Shown here in pieces: positions 39,022 to 49,717 of a stretch of DNA of 64,000 nucleotides. The DNA is taken from positions 1 through 64,000 of the forward strand of contig NZ_JOIR01000040.1 of NCBI RefSeq assembly GCF_000720115.1. Direction: 5' to 3'. A model generated the notes under the pieces. It did not search any database and was not told the origin of the DNA. It saw only the letters and a program-made list of their open reading frames with translations. The first letter of the stretch is position 1, and each line of letters starts with the position of its first letter. This stretch comes from Streptomyces sp. NRRL F-2580. GTDB lineage: Bacteria > Actinomycetota > Actinomycetes > Streptomycetales > Streptomycetaceae. The position numbers and the translations under genes are program-made.

Positions 39022-40120
39022 CGGACAAGCCCGTCGCTGCGCAGGCGCCGCCGCCCGGCACCGGCGTACGTGAGCGGCCGCCCGCGCGCACGAGGCGGGC
39101 CGGGCCGCGCCGCGCGTGCGGCTGCCTGCCTCGCGCCGGGGGCGGGCCGGGCCCGGTCCTACGGACGGTCGGATCCGCGCGCAGCCGCACAAGGTGGTCC
39201 GCGCCCACGCGCATGAGGCCGCCCGGACCGCGTCGGCGGGCGCCCCCGCCCGTACAGGCGAGCCGCCAGCCTCTACGTGGCTCCACGTGTGCGCGCGCCC
39301 GACCTCGCTCACGACGTCGCCGAACCCGCGCAGACCGGAGTTCGGACTCGTCGTGTTCGAAGCTTCGCCCCCGCGCATGGGCCCCATCGCACATGAGGCT
39401 GCCCGGGACCCGCAGGGCCCGCCCGCCGTAGGCAGGCCGCCCGACCCGGCGCGTACGGGCCCGCCACGCTCCGCGTATGCGAAGGTGCGCCCCCGGCTGA
39501 GGCGGCTCGACTCCGCGCAGGCAGACGCCATGACCGCGCCTGCGGGCGGCTCGCCCCGGGCAGCGGGCGCCGCCGAGCTCTGCGCGTAGTGGGCCGCCGG
39601 GCTCCGCCTCCGGCCGCCGCCAGACTCGGCATGTGCGGCCCTGCCGCGCTCCGCGTGCGGCGGCCGCCGGGCTGGGCAAGTGCGGAGCCGCCGGGCACGG
39701 CGAGTGCGGAGCCCGCCAGACTCGGCGAGTACGGAGCCCGCCAGGCCCGGCAAGTACCGAGCCCGCCAGGCCCGGCGAGTGCGGAGCCCGCCAGGCCCGG
39801 CGAGTGCGGACCCGCCAGGCTCAGCAAGTACCGAGCCCGCCAGGCCCGGCGAGTGCGGAGCCGCCGGGCTTCCGCGGGTGCGCGCCCGGCCCCGCCGGTA
39901 GCGGCCAGCCGGCTCCGGCTGTCGAATGCCCTGCCTCACGGGCAGGCGAGCAGGGCCCGCTGATGCCGAGGCACGAGCTCGCCCCCGTACTGCGCAGGCC
40001 CCGTACGCCCCCGCGGCCCGTCGGACCGGCGCGCCGTGGCAGGTCGGGGGCGGTGCGTTCGGGTGTTCGGCCCCGGTGCGTGTGGGGTCCGGTGGTCGGC
40101 TCGGATAGCCTGGGGCTCAT
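39022..40120. other. 1.1-kb non-coding, repeat-rich stretch
   Basis: No frame here shows a ribosome site with a recognisable protein; the open frames are consequences of extreme G+C. The right part holds a 25-bp minisatellite (separate entry) and the left part contains short CGC-rich near-repeats. The last ~100 bp should hold the promoter of the methyltransferase gene. Confidence 0.6.
39664..39860. repeat. Minisatellite, ~8 copies of a 24-25 bp unit
   Basis: The core unit is CCCGCCAGGCCCGGCGAGTG followed by CGGAG. About eight tandem copies occur, with CAAGTACCGAG and CGAGTACGGAG variants. The three best copies are near-identical and the flanking ones degenerate outward, as expected for slippage or unequal recombination. 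Confidence 0.85.
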
Positions 40121-41323
40121 ATGAACCGCCTGACCACACCCTTCGGCTCCTACGAGCTCACCCGCTTCCCCGAGGACCCGCGCGACCGGCTCCGTGCGTG
40201 GGACGCCGCCGACGAGTACCTGCTGCGCCACCTCGACTCCGGCACCGGGGAGCGCGGGCCGGTGGACCTGGCCTCCGCCGGCCAGATCACGGTGCTCGGG
40301 GACCGCTGGGGGACGCTGACGACGGCGCTCGCCGCGTACCACCCGACGCAGATCACCGACTCCGCCCTCACCCGCTCCGCCACCGCGGCCAACCTGGACC
40401 GCAACGGGATCGGGACGGCCAAGGCCACGGTGACCCTGCTGACCACGCAGGATCCGCCGCCCGGGAAGATCGACGTCCTGCTGGTGCGCGTGCCCAAGAG
40501 CCTGGCCCTGCTGGAGGACCAGCTGTACCGGCTGGCCCCGCACGTGCACGCGGGCACCGTCGTGGTCGGCGCCGGCATGGTCAAGGAGATCCACACCTCG
40601 ACGCTGCGGCTCTTCGAGAAGATCCTCGGCCCCACGAAGACCTCGCTCGCGGAGAAGAAGGCCCGGCTGATCTTCTGTACGCCGGGCACCCCCGGGGCGA
40701 CCCGCCCCACGACCCCCGGCCCGTGGCCGCTGACGTACACGGTGGACGAGGACGCGGGCTCGGGCTCCGGCCTGACCGTCGTCAACCACGCCGGGATCTT
40801 CTGCGCCGACCGGCTCGACGTCGGCACCCGCTTCTTCCTGCAGAACCTGCCGACCAACACCGACGGGGCCCGGGTCGTCGACCTGGGCTGCGGCAACGGC
40901 GTCGTCGGCACGGCGGTCCAGGTCCACGACCCGGACGCCGAGGTCGTCTTCACCGACGAGTCGTACCAGGCGGTCGCCTCCGCGCAGGCCACGTACCGGG
41001 CGAACGTCCGCGAGGGCCGGCGTACGGCGGAGTTCTTCGTCGGCGACGGAGTGGCGATGCTGCCGCCCGCGTCCGTGGACCTGGTGCTGAGCAATCCGCC
41101 CTTCCACTCCCACCAGGCCACCACGGACGCGACGGCGCTGCGGATGTTCGCGCAGTCGCGCAAGGTGCTGCGGCCCGGCGGCGAGCTGTGGATCGTCGCG
41201 AACCGGCACATGGGCTACCACACCCATCTGCGGCGGCTCTTCGGCAACAGCGAAGTCGTCGCGAGCGAGCCGAAGTTCGTGGTCCTGCGGGCGGTCAAGC
41301 AGGATCGTCCGCGGCCCGCGTGA
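40121..41323 (+). CDS. RlmG-like rRNA guanine-N2 methyltransferase
   Basis: The 400-residue protein has two Rossmann domains. The N-terminal one (to ~190) is degenerate, while the C-terminal one binds S-adenosylmethionine (RVVDLGCGNGVVGTAVQ, near 248-264) and carries the catalytic LSNPPFHSH. This two-domain plan with NPPF is that of RlmG/RsmC, which methylate N2 of guanine in 23S (G1835) or 16S (G1207) rRNA. Length favours RlmG over RsmC, but an exact target cannot be claimed. Confidence 0.85.
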   Translation: MNRLTTPFGSYELTRFPEDPRDRLRAWDAADEYLLRHLDSGTGERGPVDLASAGQITVLGDRWGTLTTALAAYHPTQITDSALTRSATAANLDRNGIGTAKATVTLLTTQDPPPGKIDVLLVRVPKSLALLEDQLYRLAPHVHAGTVVVGAGMVKEIHTSTLRLFEKILGPTKTSLAEKKARLIFCTPGTPGATRPTTPGPWPLTYTVDEDAGSGSGLTVVNHAGIFCADRLDVGTRFFLQNLPTNTDGARVVDLGCGNGVVGTAVQVHDPDAEVVFTDESYQAVASAQATYRANVREGRRTAEFFVGDGVAMLPPASVDLVLSNPPFHSHQATTDATALRMFAQSRKVLRPGGELWIVANRHMGYHTHLRRLFGNSEVVASEPKFVVLRAVKQDRPRPA

Positions 41324-41377
41324 CCTGCCCGTGTGACCCGCCGATGTGACCTGTCGGTAGCTCCTACACTCTGGCCC

Positions 41378-42139
41378 GTGAGCAGCCAGGTGGAGGACGG
41401 GAGCGGTGGCGGGCGCTACCGCCGGGAGGACGTGGCCCGGGCGGCCGGCGTCAAGGTGCGCAACCTGCGCTACTACCAGGAGCGCGGGCTGCTGCCGCCG
41501 CCGCGCCGGGAGGGCCGGATCGCCTGGTACTCCGACGACCACCTGACCCGGCTGCGCCTGATCAGCGATCTGCTGGGGCGCGGCTACACGGTCAACGGGA
41601 TCGCGGAGCTGCTCCAGGCCTGGGAGGAGGGCGGCGGCCTGTCCCGACTGCTGGGCCTGGAACGGGAGATGACCCGGGACTGGGTGCAGGAGGAGCCGGT
41701 GACGATGACCCGGGCCGAGCTGCGGGAGGTGTTCGGCCCGACGGCGACCGCGGCGGACACCCGGCGGGCGGCGGAGCTGGGTTACGTGACGGTGGACGGG
41801 GACCGGGTCACGCACCCGAGCCGGCGGCTGCTGGACGCGACGCTGACGCTGGTGCGGCTGGGGGTGCCGCTGGCGGAGATCCTGGACGTCGGGGAGTTCG
41901 TGCAGACGCAGGCGGCGACGGTCGCGGACCGGTTCGTCGGGCTGTTCCGGCGGCACGTGATCGGTGCGGAGGGGGCGGAGGGTCTGGAGCGACTTTCGGC
42001 CACGCAGCTCCAGCACATCACGGCGGCGGTGGCGGCGTTGCGGCCGGTGGCCGGGGAGGTCGTGGCCACGGAGTTCGCCCGGGCGATGGCGCGGCGGGTG
42101 GACGCGGAGGTCGCCGAACTGCTGCGTACGGAGCAGTAG
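41378..42139 (+). CDS. MerR-family transcriptional regulator
   Basis: The 253-residue protein starts at GTG 41378. The MerR winged helix is near the N-terminus (YRREDVARAAGVKVRNLRYY, then QERGLLPPPRR, RLRLISDLLGRGYTVNGIAE). The long C-terminal part shows no metal-binding cysteines, so it is not a metal sensor; an organic ligand or none is likely. TACACT lies 7 nt before the GTG with no ribosome site, suggesting a leaderless transcript. It precedes the DUF6230 operon but is separated by a clear promoter. Confidence 0.85.
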   Translation: MSSQVEDGSGGGRYRREDVARAAGVKVRNLRYYQERGLLPPPRREGRIAWYSDDHLTRLRLISDLLGRGYTVNGIAELLQAWEEGGGLSRLLGLEREMTRDWVQEEPVTMTRAELREVFGPTATAADTRRAAELGYVTVDGDRVTHPSRRLLDATLTLVRLGVPLAEILDVGEFVQTQAATVADRFVGLFRRHVIGAEGAEGLERLSATQLQHITAAVAALRPVAGEVVATEFARAMARRVDAEVAELLRTEQ

Positions 42140-42170
42140 GAGTCGGCTCAAAGGGTGCGCTCGCACAACC

Positions 42171-42199
42171 TTGCCAACCTCCATTGGCACTCTTACATT
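42171..42199 (+). promoter_or_regulatory. Vegetative promoter of the DUF6230 operon
   Basis: TTGCCA, 17 bp, TACATT: a near-ideal housekeeping promoter 48 bp before ATG 42247. The inverted repeat TTGCCA...TGGCA within it could also be an operator. Confidence 0.65.
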
Positions 42200-42246
42200 C
42201 AACTCGTCGGTAACAACGGTGCACAGCCGAAATAAGGGACGATCTC

Positions 42247-44035
<1,789 letters not shown>

Positions 44036-44068
44036 CCCCGACCGCCCCCGCCCTCCGCTCGCGCACGC

Positions 44069-44932
44069 TCAGGCCCCGGCCCGTCCGTCCCGGTGAACTC
44101 CGGTGCCGGTCGGGCCGGTTGCGTTCAGGCTGCCGAGCAGGGAGAGCGCGTGGGAGCTGGGGCTGCCCGGTTCGGCGTGGTAGATGACCACCTGCTGGCC
44201 GGGGGCTCCCCGCACGTCGAAGGACTGGTAGGTGAGGGACAGGGCCCCCACGTCCGGGTGGACCAGCGCCTTGGCGTCGAGGGTCTTCCCGTAGACGGTG
44301 TGCGCGGACCAGAGCGCGGCGAACTCCTCGCTCGTCCCGGTGAGCAGGCGCACCAGTTCGCGCAGGCGCGGGTAGTGCGGCACGAGGCCGGTGGACTGGC
44401 GCAGGGCGGCGACGACCGCCTCGGCCGCCCGGCGCCACTGGGCGTAGAAGACCCGGCCCGCGGGGTCGAGGAAGGTCATGCGGGCGAGGTTGTCCGCCTT
44501 CTCGAACGGTGAGAAGAGCGCGTCCGCCAGGCTGTTGGCCGCGAGCAGGTCCAGCGCCGGGTTGAGGACGAACGCCGGGGTGTTCGCGTACCCGTCCAGC
44601 AACTGGCGCAGCACCGGGCTGACCGTCTCCCTCGGCCGGGTGTGCTGCCCGTCCGGCAGGGTGCCCGCCAGCCGGAACAGGTGGTCGCGCGCCTCGTGGT
44701 CCATGCGCAGGGCAGTGCTGATCGCTTCGAGGATCTGTGGCGAGGGGCTCTGCTCGCGGCCTTGTTCCAGGCGGGCGTAGTAGTCGGAGTTCATGCCGGC
44801 GAGGACGGCGACCTCCTCCCGCCGCAGTCCGGCCACCCGGCGCGGGCCGTAGGAGGCCAGTCCGACGTCGTCGGGCTGCAGCCGTGCACGGTGCGCGCGA
44901 AGGAAGCCCCCGAGGGCGTTGCCGGTCATCAC
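44069..44932 (-). CDS. XRE-family regulator, MmyB-like
   Basis: The 287-residue protein has an N-terminal helix-turn-helix (GLRREEVAVLAGMNSDYYAR then LEQGREQSPS, about 35-65). A PAS-like MmyB ligand-binding domain follows (FVLNPALDLLAANSLADALF; DVRGAPGQQVVIYHAEPGSP). Such regulators usually sit divergent to a short-chain dehydrogenase gene and control it, as here. The start is GTG 44932 or ATG 44929; TAGCCT just upstream hints at a leaderless message. Confidence 0.88.
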   Translation of the reverse strand: MMTGNALGGFLRAHRARLQPDDVGLASYGPRRVAGLRREEVAVLAGMNSDYYARLEQGREQSPSPQILEAISTALRMDHEARDHLFRLAGTLPDGQHTRPRETVSPVLRQLLDGYANTPAFVLNPALDLLAANSLADALFSPFEKADNLARMTFLDPAGRVFYAQWRRAAEAVVAALRQSTGLVPHYPRLRELVRLLTGTSEEFAALWSAHTVYGKTLDAKALVHPDVGALSLTYQSFDVRGAPGQQVVIYHAEPGSPSSHALSLLGSLNATGPTGTGVHRDGRAGA

Positions 44933-45044
44933 GCCAGGCTAGACCGGTCCGCCGGCGCGTGCCCGGGTGCGCCGTACCCAGGCACAGCCCGTCCTGGTCC
45001 CTCCTTCCGCCGCCGCCCAGACTCCGGAGGACGAGGCGGCCGAA

Positions 45045-45119
45045 AGCCGTCCCCGAGAAGGCCGTCCGCGAGAAGGCCGTCCGCGAGAAGGCCGTCCACA
45101 AGAAGGCCGTCCACAAGAA
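45045..45119 (+). repeat. Five tandem 15-bp repeats before the SDR gene
   Basis: The unit GGCCGTCCGCGAGAA occurs five times, the last two as GGCCGTCCACAAGAA. Each junction makes AGAAGG, a Shine-Dalgarno-like sequence, and the last one serves the SDR start 8 bases on. The unit is a multiple of three, so an upstream reading frame (repeating E-G-R-P-R) stays open. Confidence 0.85.
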
Positions 45120-45128
45120 GGAACAGAC

Positions 45129-45875
45129 ATGAAGCAGACCGCCATGACCAGGACGAGGACCGTCGCCGTCACCGGTGCGAGCAGCGGCATCGGGGAGGCC
45201 ACGGCACGCCGTCTGGCGGCGGACGGGCACCGGGTCCTGCTCGGCGCGCGCCGCACCGACAGGCTGGAGCGACTGGTCGAGGAGATCACCGCGGCGGGCG
45301 GCACCGCCGCCTTCCGGACGCTGGACGTCACCGACGCCGCGGACACGCGCGCGTTCGTCGACGCGACGGTCCACGAGTACGGCCGGATCGACGCCCTCGT
45401 GAACAACGCGGGCGTGATGCCCCTGTCGCCGCTGGCCGCGCTCAGGACCGACGAGTGGGACCGCATGATCGACGTGAACGTGCGCGGCGTCCTGCACGGG
45501 ATCGCCGCCGCCCTGCCCGTGATGCGCGCACAGGGCGGCGGGCACTTCGTCAACGTCGCCTCCATCGGCGCCTACGAGGTCTCCCCCACCGCCGCCGTCT
45601 ACTGCGCCACCAAGTACGCCGTCCGCGCGATCTCCGAAGGCCTGCGGCAGGAGTCCGCCGGTGACGTCCGGGTGACCCTCGTCTCCCCCGGCGTGACCGA
45701 GTCCGAGCTCGCGGACGGCATTTCCGATCCGCAGGCGAGGGAGGCGATGAAGGCCTACCGCGCCGTGGCGCTGCCGGCCTCGGCCATCGCGGACGCGATC
45801 GCCTACGCCGTTGCCCAGCCGCCGCAGGTCGACGTGAACGAGATCGTCGTCCGCCCGGTCGCGAGCGCCCGGTGA
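45129..45875 (+). CDS. Short-chain dehydrogenase/reductase
   Basis: The 248-residue classical SDR has the NADP-binding TGASSGIGEATARRLAADGH (15-34), NNAG (near 93), catalytic Ser in VNVASIGAYE, and Y-x-x-x-K in YCATKYAV. The arginine pair of GARRTDR after the second strand favours NADP(H). Substrate unknown. It is preceded by repeats that supply its ribosome site, is divergent from an XRE regulator, and is followed by a SnoaL-like gene with an overlapping GTGA start. Confidence 0.92.
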   Translation: MKQTAMTRTRTVAVTGASSGIGEATARRLAADGHRVLLGARRTDRLERLVEEITAAGGTAAFRTLDVTDAADTRAFVDATVHEYGRIDALVNNAGVMPLSPLAALRTDEWDRMIDVNVRGVLHGIAAALPVMRAQGGGHFVNVASIGAYEVSPTAAVYCATKYAVRAISEGLRQESAGDVRVTLVSPGVTESELADGISDPQAREAMKAYRAVALPASAIADAIAYAVAQPPQVDVNEIVVRPVASAR

Positions 45876-46459
45876 CCGCCGCCGGGAGGGAGGGCGCCGA
45901 GGTGAAGCCCACCGGGAGGGAAGGCGCCGAGGCGGCGCCCACGGCCTCCGCGTACGACGGCCTGGTCCGGAGACTGCGGAACCTGGAGGACAAGGAGGCT
46001 CTGCGCACCCTTCTGGTCCGCGGCTGGCGGGCACTGGACCGCAAGGACTGGCAGACCTGGATCGACTGCTGGGCCGAGGAGGCGGTGCTGGAGTTCGGGC
46101 CGTGGGGCGAGACGCACGGGAAGGAGGCGATCCGGGCGAAGGTGGAGAAGGCGGAAGCGCCCTACCCGGGCATGCAACACCACATCCTGAACGCGCAGTT
46201 CGAGGTGGAGGGGGACCGGGCGAGCGGCATCGGCTACATGTGGTTCGTCGCCGTCACCGCACCCGGGACGACCTCAGCGACCTACTCCATGGGCGGCGCG
46301 TACGCATGGGACTTCCGGCGCGGCCCGGACGGCTGGCTCCTGGTCCGCCAACAGCTCGACGTCCGGTGGACGGGCGGCGAGGACTCCCTGAAGGCCTTCG
46401 AACCCGAAATTCCGTTGCCCGCCGGGGAGCCGGGCGGTCAAGCTCGCCCTCATGTCTGA
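45872..46459 (+). CDS. SnoaL-like (NTF2 fold) protein
   Basis: The 195-residue protein has a disordered N-terminus with a repeated GREGAE motif. An NTF2-like cone follows: LRTLLVRGWRALDRKDWQTW, then IDCWAEEAVLEFGPWGE, HHILNAQFEVEGDRASG and WLLVRQQLDVRWTGGEDSLK. Members act as small-molecule cyclases, dehydratases or isomerases, or bind ligands without catalysis. GTG 45872 overlaps the SDR stop by four bases, so the two are probably co-translated and may act in one pathway. Confidence 0.82.
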   Translation: MTAAGREGAEVKPTGREGAEAAPTASAYDGLVRRLRNLEDKEALRTLLVRGWRALDRKDWQTWIDCWAEEAVLEFGPWGETHGKEAIRAKVEKAEAPYPGMQHHILNAQFEVEGDRASGIGYMWFVAVTAPGTTSATYSMGGAYAWDFRRGPDGWLLVRQQLDVRWTGGEDSLKAFEPEIPLPAGEPGGQARPHV

Positions 46460-46760
46460 GAGCACCGAACACCAGCACCAGACCGCCCCGCGCAAGGAGC
46501 GACGGGACGTCGGGGACCTCTTCTCGGGCGGACGGCTCCTCGCGATCCCGCGCAGGGCCGCCCGGCGCGAGCAGTTGCTCGTCCACCTCGCGGAGACCCT
46601 CTTCACGGTGGACCGTGAGTACACGGAGCCCGAGGTGAACGACGCGCTGCGCACCGTGCATGAGGACTGCTCGGCGCTGCGGCGCTATCTGATCACCTCG
46701 GGCCTGCTGACGCGGACCCGTGACGGGAGCAGCTACCGGCGGTCCGCGACCACCCGGTAG
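46452..46760 (+). CDS. DUF2087 family protein
   Basis: The 102-residue protein has the DUF2087 winged-helix core: LLAIPRRAARREQLLVHLAE then YTEPEVNDALRTVHEDCSAL and RRYLITSGLLTRTRDGSSY. The domain is often fused to or found beside HTH proteins and is taken to be DNA-binding or regulatory. It overlaps the SnoaL-like gene by 8 bp and converges with the phosphoesterase gene, sharing 28 bp of 3' sequence. Confidence 0.85.
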   Translation: MSESTEHQHQTAPRKERRDVGDLFSGGRLLAIPRRAARREQLLVHLAETLFTVDREYTEPEVNDALRTVHEDCSALRRYLITSGLLTRTRDGSSYRRSATTR

Positions 46761-47500
46761 TGGGTCGTCAGCCGCCCGTCGTCGCCGATCAAGTGGAAGG
46801 CGACGGCGGGTGGTTCGTCGAGGTGCACGTGCTCGGAGGCGGCCGAGGGGTGCTCCCACGGGAGCCGCAGGGTGGAGACCACGCCCGGCGCCACCAGCAC
46901 GGGCCGCCCCGCGAAGGTGGTGGCGGCCGCGGTGTGCGCGTGCCCGCACAGGAACGCGGTGAGGTGCGGGTGCCGTTCGGCCAGGACGGCGAGCCGCTCC
47001 TCCCCGAACTGGCGGATCTCATCGACGTACGGGGTGTGCAGCGGGACGGGCGGGTGGTGGAAGGCGACGAGGACCGGGGTCTCCCGCGGAGTGTCGGTCA
47101 GTACGCCGTTCAGCCAGGCCAAGGTGGACTCCTCCAGGAGACCGTGGTCGGCGCCGGGAACGGAGGAGTCGCACACGGCGAGCACGAAGCCGGGGCCGCG
47201 CAGCACCTGGTCGACCGGCGCCGAGGACGACGGGGCCGGCTCACCCAACAGGCCCTGCCGGAAGGCGGTCCGGTCGTCGTGGTTGCCGGGGCAGACCACC
47301 AGCGGGTGCCGCGAGCGCAGCAGCTTGGCGGCCTCCTCGTACTCGGCCGGGGCGGCGTGGTCGGCTATGTCCCCGCTCACCAGCACCGCGTCCAAGTCGT
47401 ACGGCAGACCGTCGAGGTAGTCCATGACGGCGCGGGTGCGGTCGGCCGCCCGCGGGCCGCCGTCGAGATGGATGTCGCTGAGGTGGGCGATCACGATCAC
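46733..47500 (-). CDS. Calcineurin-like metallophosphoesterase
   Basis: The 255-residue protein carries the full metal-binding series: AHLSDIHLDG (D and H), LVSGDIADH, CPGNHDDR, FHHPP and CGHAHT. It resembles the CpdA/class III cyclic nucleotide phosphodiesterase group, but the substrate is not determined by these motifs. GTG 47500 is preferred because GGAG lies 9 bases upstream and the protein then begins at the first beta-strand. No signal peptide is present. Confidence 0.88.
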   Translation of the reverse strand: MIVIAHLSDIHLDGGPRAADRTRAVMDYLDGLPYDLDAVLVSGDIADHAAPAEYEEAAKLLRSRHPLVVCPGNHDDRTAFRQGLLGEPAPSSSAPVDQVLRGPGFVLAVCDSSVPGADHGLLEESTLAWLNGVLTDTPRETPVLVAFHHPPVPLHTPYVDEIRQFGEERLAVLAERHPHLTAFLCGHAHTAAATTFAGRPVLVAPGVVSTLRLPWEHPSAASEHVHLDEPPAVAFHLIGDDGRLTTHYRVVADRR

Positions 47501-47572
47501 GAGCGGTGTCTCCTTCGTCTCTGGTCGAGAGATGCGTTCGACACCCATTCAACAGGGGGCCCACGGCGGTGC

Positions 47573-49059
47573 TCAGGCGTTCCTCCGCGGACGCGTGCGG
47601 TGCGCCAGCACCCGGCCGCCCGCCGTGAGGACGATCGCAACCGCGGCGAGGGAGGCCACCGTGGATCCGGTGGAGGCGAGCGCACCGCCGATGGGGGCTG
47701 CGCCCGTACCGCCCACCGAGGCGCCCGAGGCGCCCGCGCCGCCTGAGCCACTGGCCGAGCCGCCGGCGCTGTCGGCCGCGCCTCCGCCCGAGCCGCCGCC
47801 CGAGCCGCCTGCCGTGCCCCCCGCCGCGCTCCCGGACGTGCCTGAGCCGTCGCCCGTCCCTCCAGTGGACGGGCCGCCACCGGTCGTGGTGTCCGCGGCC
47901 GTGACGGTGAGCGTGGCCGCCTCGGTGCGGGCGGCTCCGGCGTCGATCGTGAACTCCTCTGGTACCGGCTGCCGTTGCGGGAGGCCGCCGCCGTGAAGGT
48001 GTGGGTCGGCGAGGTCGCGCCGGGCACGGCCCGCCAGGTTCCGGCCCGCGTCCGTACTGACCTGCCAGGCGACGGTGGGCCGCGGGGCCCCCTCGGCCTG
48101 CGCGGTCAGCGAGACCTCCGCGCCGCGGTGACGGACCGGTCCGCCGGACTGCGGGTGACCTTCGGGGAGGTGGACCGTTCCAGCCGGGTGACCTTCGCCC
48201 CGGCCGGGTCCGATACGAAGACGACCGCGCCGCCGGGCTCGACGGCCATGGCCGCGCTGGCCAACTGCCTGTGGTTTCCGGGCAGTACGACGGAAGGTGT
48301 CCAGCCCGACCCACACCGCGCCGGTCTCGGGGTCCACCCGTGAACCCGCCGAATCCCTTTCCCGCCGGGAGGTCGACGGTCTAACCGACCTGGAAGGTGG
48401 CCGTGTCGACGCGGTACATGCGGCGGTTGCCGATGTCGGTGAACCAGACCGCGCCGCGAGCGCCGCGTCGACCGCGAACTCCTCGCCTCCCGCCAGCGTC
48501 ACCGAACGCTTCACGGTCGCGCTGGCTATGCGACCTCCGAGCGTACGGAGCCCTGCGCGACCAGCACCTTCGAGGGGGTGAGCCCGGGGGCGGCGTCGGA
48601 CGGCCGCCCCCGGCAGCCACGCGCCCGCGGCCGCGGCGTCGCCGTCCTTGGCGGTTCCGATGCCGCGGCGGATAGACGAAGACCGCGCCGTCGCCGGGCA
48701 GCGGGGCGATGAGCCGGTGCACGGCCCGCCGGCCGAGCGTGCCGGTGGGACCAGGGGCCTGGCCGACGCTGCTGCGCGGTCTGCCGTCGGCGGGGCCCGG
48801 GACGTGCAGGCCGCCCTCGTTGACCTCGGCGGTCTCGGGCAGGTCGTCCGAACCGACGTACAGCTTCTTCAAGTCGGGGTGCAGCAGCAGGTCGCGCGGC
48901 TTGCCGCCCGTGGTGAACAGCGCCACCGGCCGGTACGCGACGGCGCCCTGCGGTACGTCGGCCCCCTCACCCCCCGGCGGCCGAGGCGAGCACGAGCGCG
49001 AGCACAGCGGAGGCGGTGCCCGTGCGGCGGCCGGGGGTGAGGGGGTGTCGGGGTGCCAT
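47573..49059 (-). pseudogene. Cell-wall-anchored beta-propeller/Ig protein with LAXTG sorting signal, frame-disrupted
   Basis: From ATG 49059 a signal peptide (TGTASAVLALVLASAAGG) leads into a frame change. YRPVALFTTGGKPRDLLLHP and DLKKLYVGSDDLPETAEVNE follow, a YVTN/NHL-type propeller, then SVTLAGGEEFAVDAALAAR, GAVWFTDIGNRRMYRVDTAT, and an Ig-like piece EVSLTAQAEGAPRPTVAWQV. After a Ser/Gly/Ala/Thr spacer, ALASTGSTVASLAAVAIVLT with a basic end gives an LAXTG-type sorting signal, the form used by Streptomyces class E sortases. At least five frame changes and one stop separate the pieces, so no full protein can be made as read. Confidence 0.7.
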
Positions 49060-49089
49060 GACTTCCTCGTCGACGGGTCGGTCGGGTGA

Positions 49090-49620
49090 CCGGCCGCAAG
49101 CAAGTTCCGCTAGAGACCGCCCATTTGAAGGTCACCGGGCCGTGGACGTCGTACGTGCGGTTGGCGGAGTTGGAGTGGTTGGCGCGCGTGATGATGGCGC
49201 ACTGGACCGTCTCGCCGGAGATCTGACCGCCGCCCAGGTCGGCCTTGACGTGGATGGTGACGCTGAAGGTGCCGCCCGGACCGTACGGGGAGGTGTTGGT
49301 CAGGGCCCCGCCGAAGGTGTCGGTGGTGCCGGACTGGTCGGAGCCGCCCAGACAGGGGGTGGGGTTGTTCGCACCATGCGCCGTTGACCGCGCAGTGGCC
49401 GACGTATGTGCCCTTGGCGGTGTTGAAGCCACTGCCGGTGACCGCCACGTTCTGACGGGCCGGGAGGCCGTGACGCCGAGGTTGAAGGTGGCCGCGCCGT
49501 CGGTGACCGTACGCGTCGAGGTGGCGGCCGAGGCGGAGCCGGCCGGGCGCCGTCGGCGCGCGGATGTCGAGTGCACCTCCGGGGTGGTACGCCGACCACG
49601 CCTCCCTCCGGTTCCGGACC
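49090..49620 (-). pseudogene. Secreted neocarzinostatin-like domain protein, frame-disrupted
   Basis: Pieces in different frames read TRTVTDGAATFNLGVTASRP, ARQNVAVTGSGFNTAKGTYV then GHCAVNGAW, and CLGGSDQSGTTDTFGGALTN, FSVTIHVKADLGGGQISGET, VQCAIITRANHSNSANRTYD. The GSGF, GTYVxxC and CAIITRA spacing resembles the neocarzinostatin/HtaA-associated Ig-like fold of exported actinobacterial proteins. Two or more frame changes disrupt it. It lies upstream of the LAXTG gene in the same direction, probably once one operon. Confidence 0.6.
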
Positions 49621-49717
49621 GGGTCAGTACCTGTTCCTGATCCGCGCATGACGGATGTGCCCGCGTGTAGCTTGGGGCCAGGGTCTGTCCAGCGGATCAT
49701 GTGACTAGGCTGCGACG

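Noticed and set aside
39022..39660. Possible protein-coding gene in the GC-rich stretch
   Set aside because: All frames give Ala/Arg/Pro/Gly strings, no ribosome site and no domain.
39664..39860. CRISPR array
   Set aside because: The repeats are directly adjacent with no unique spacers, and no cas genes are present.
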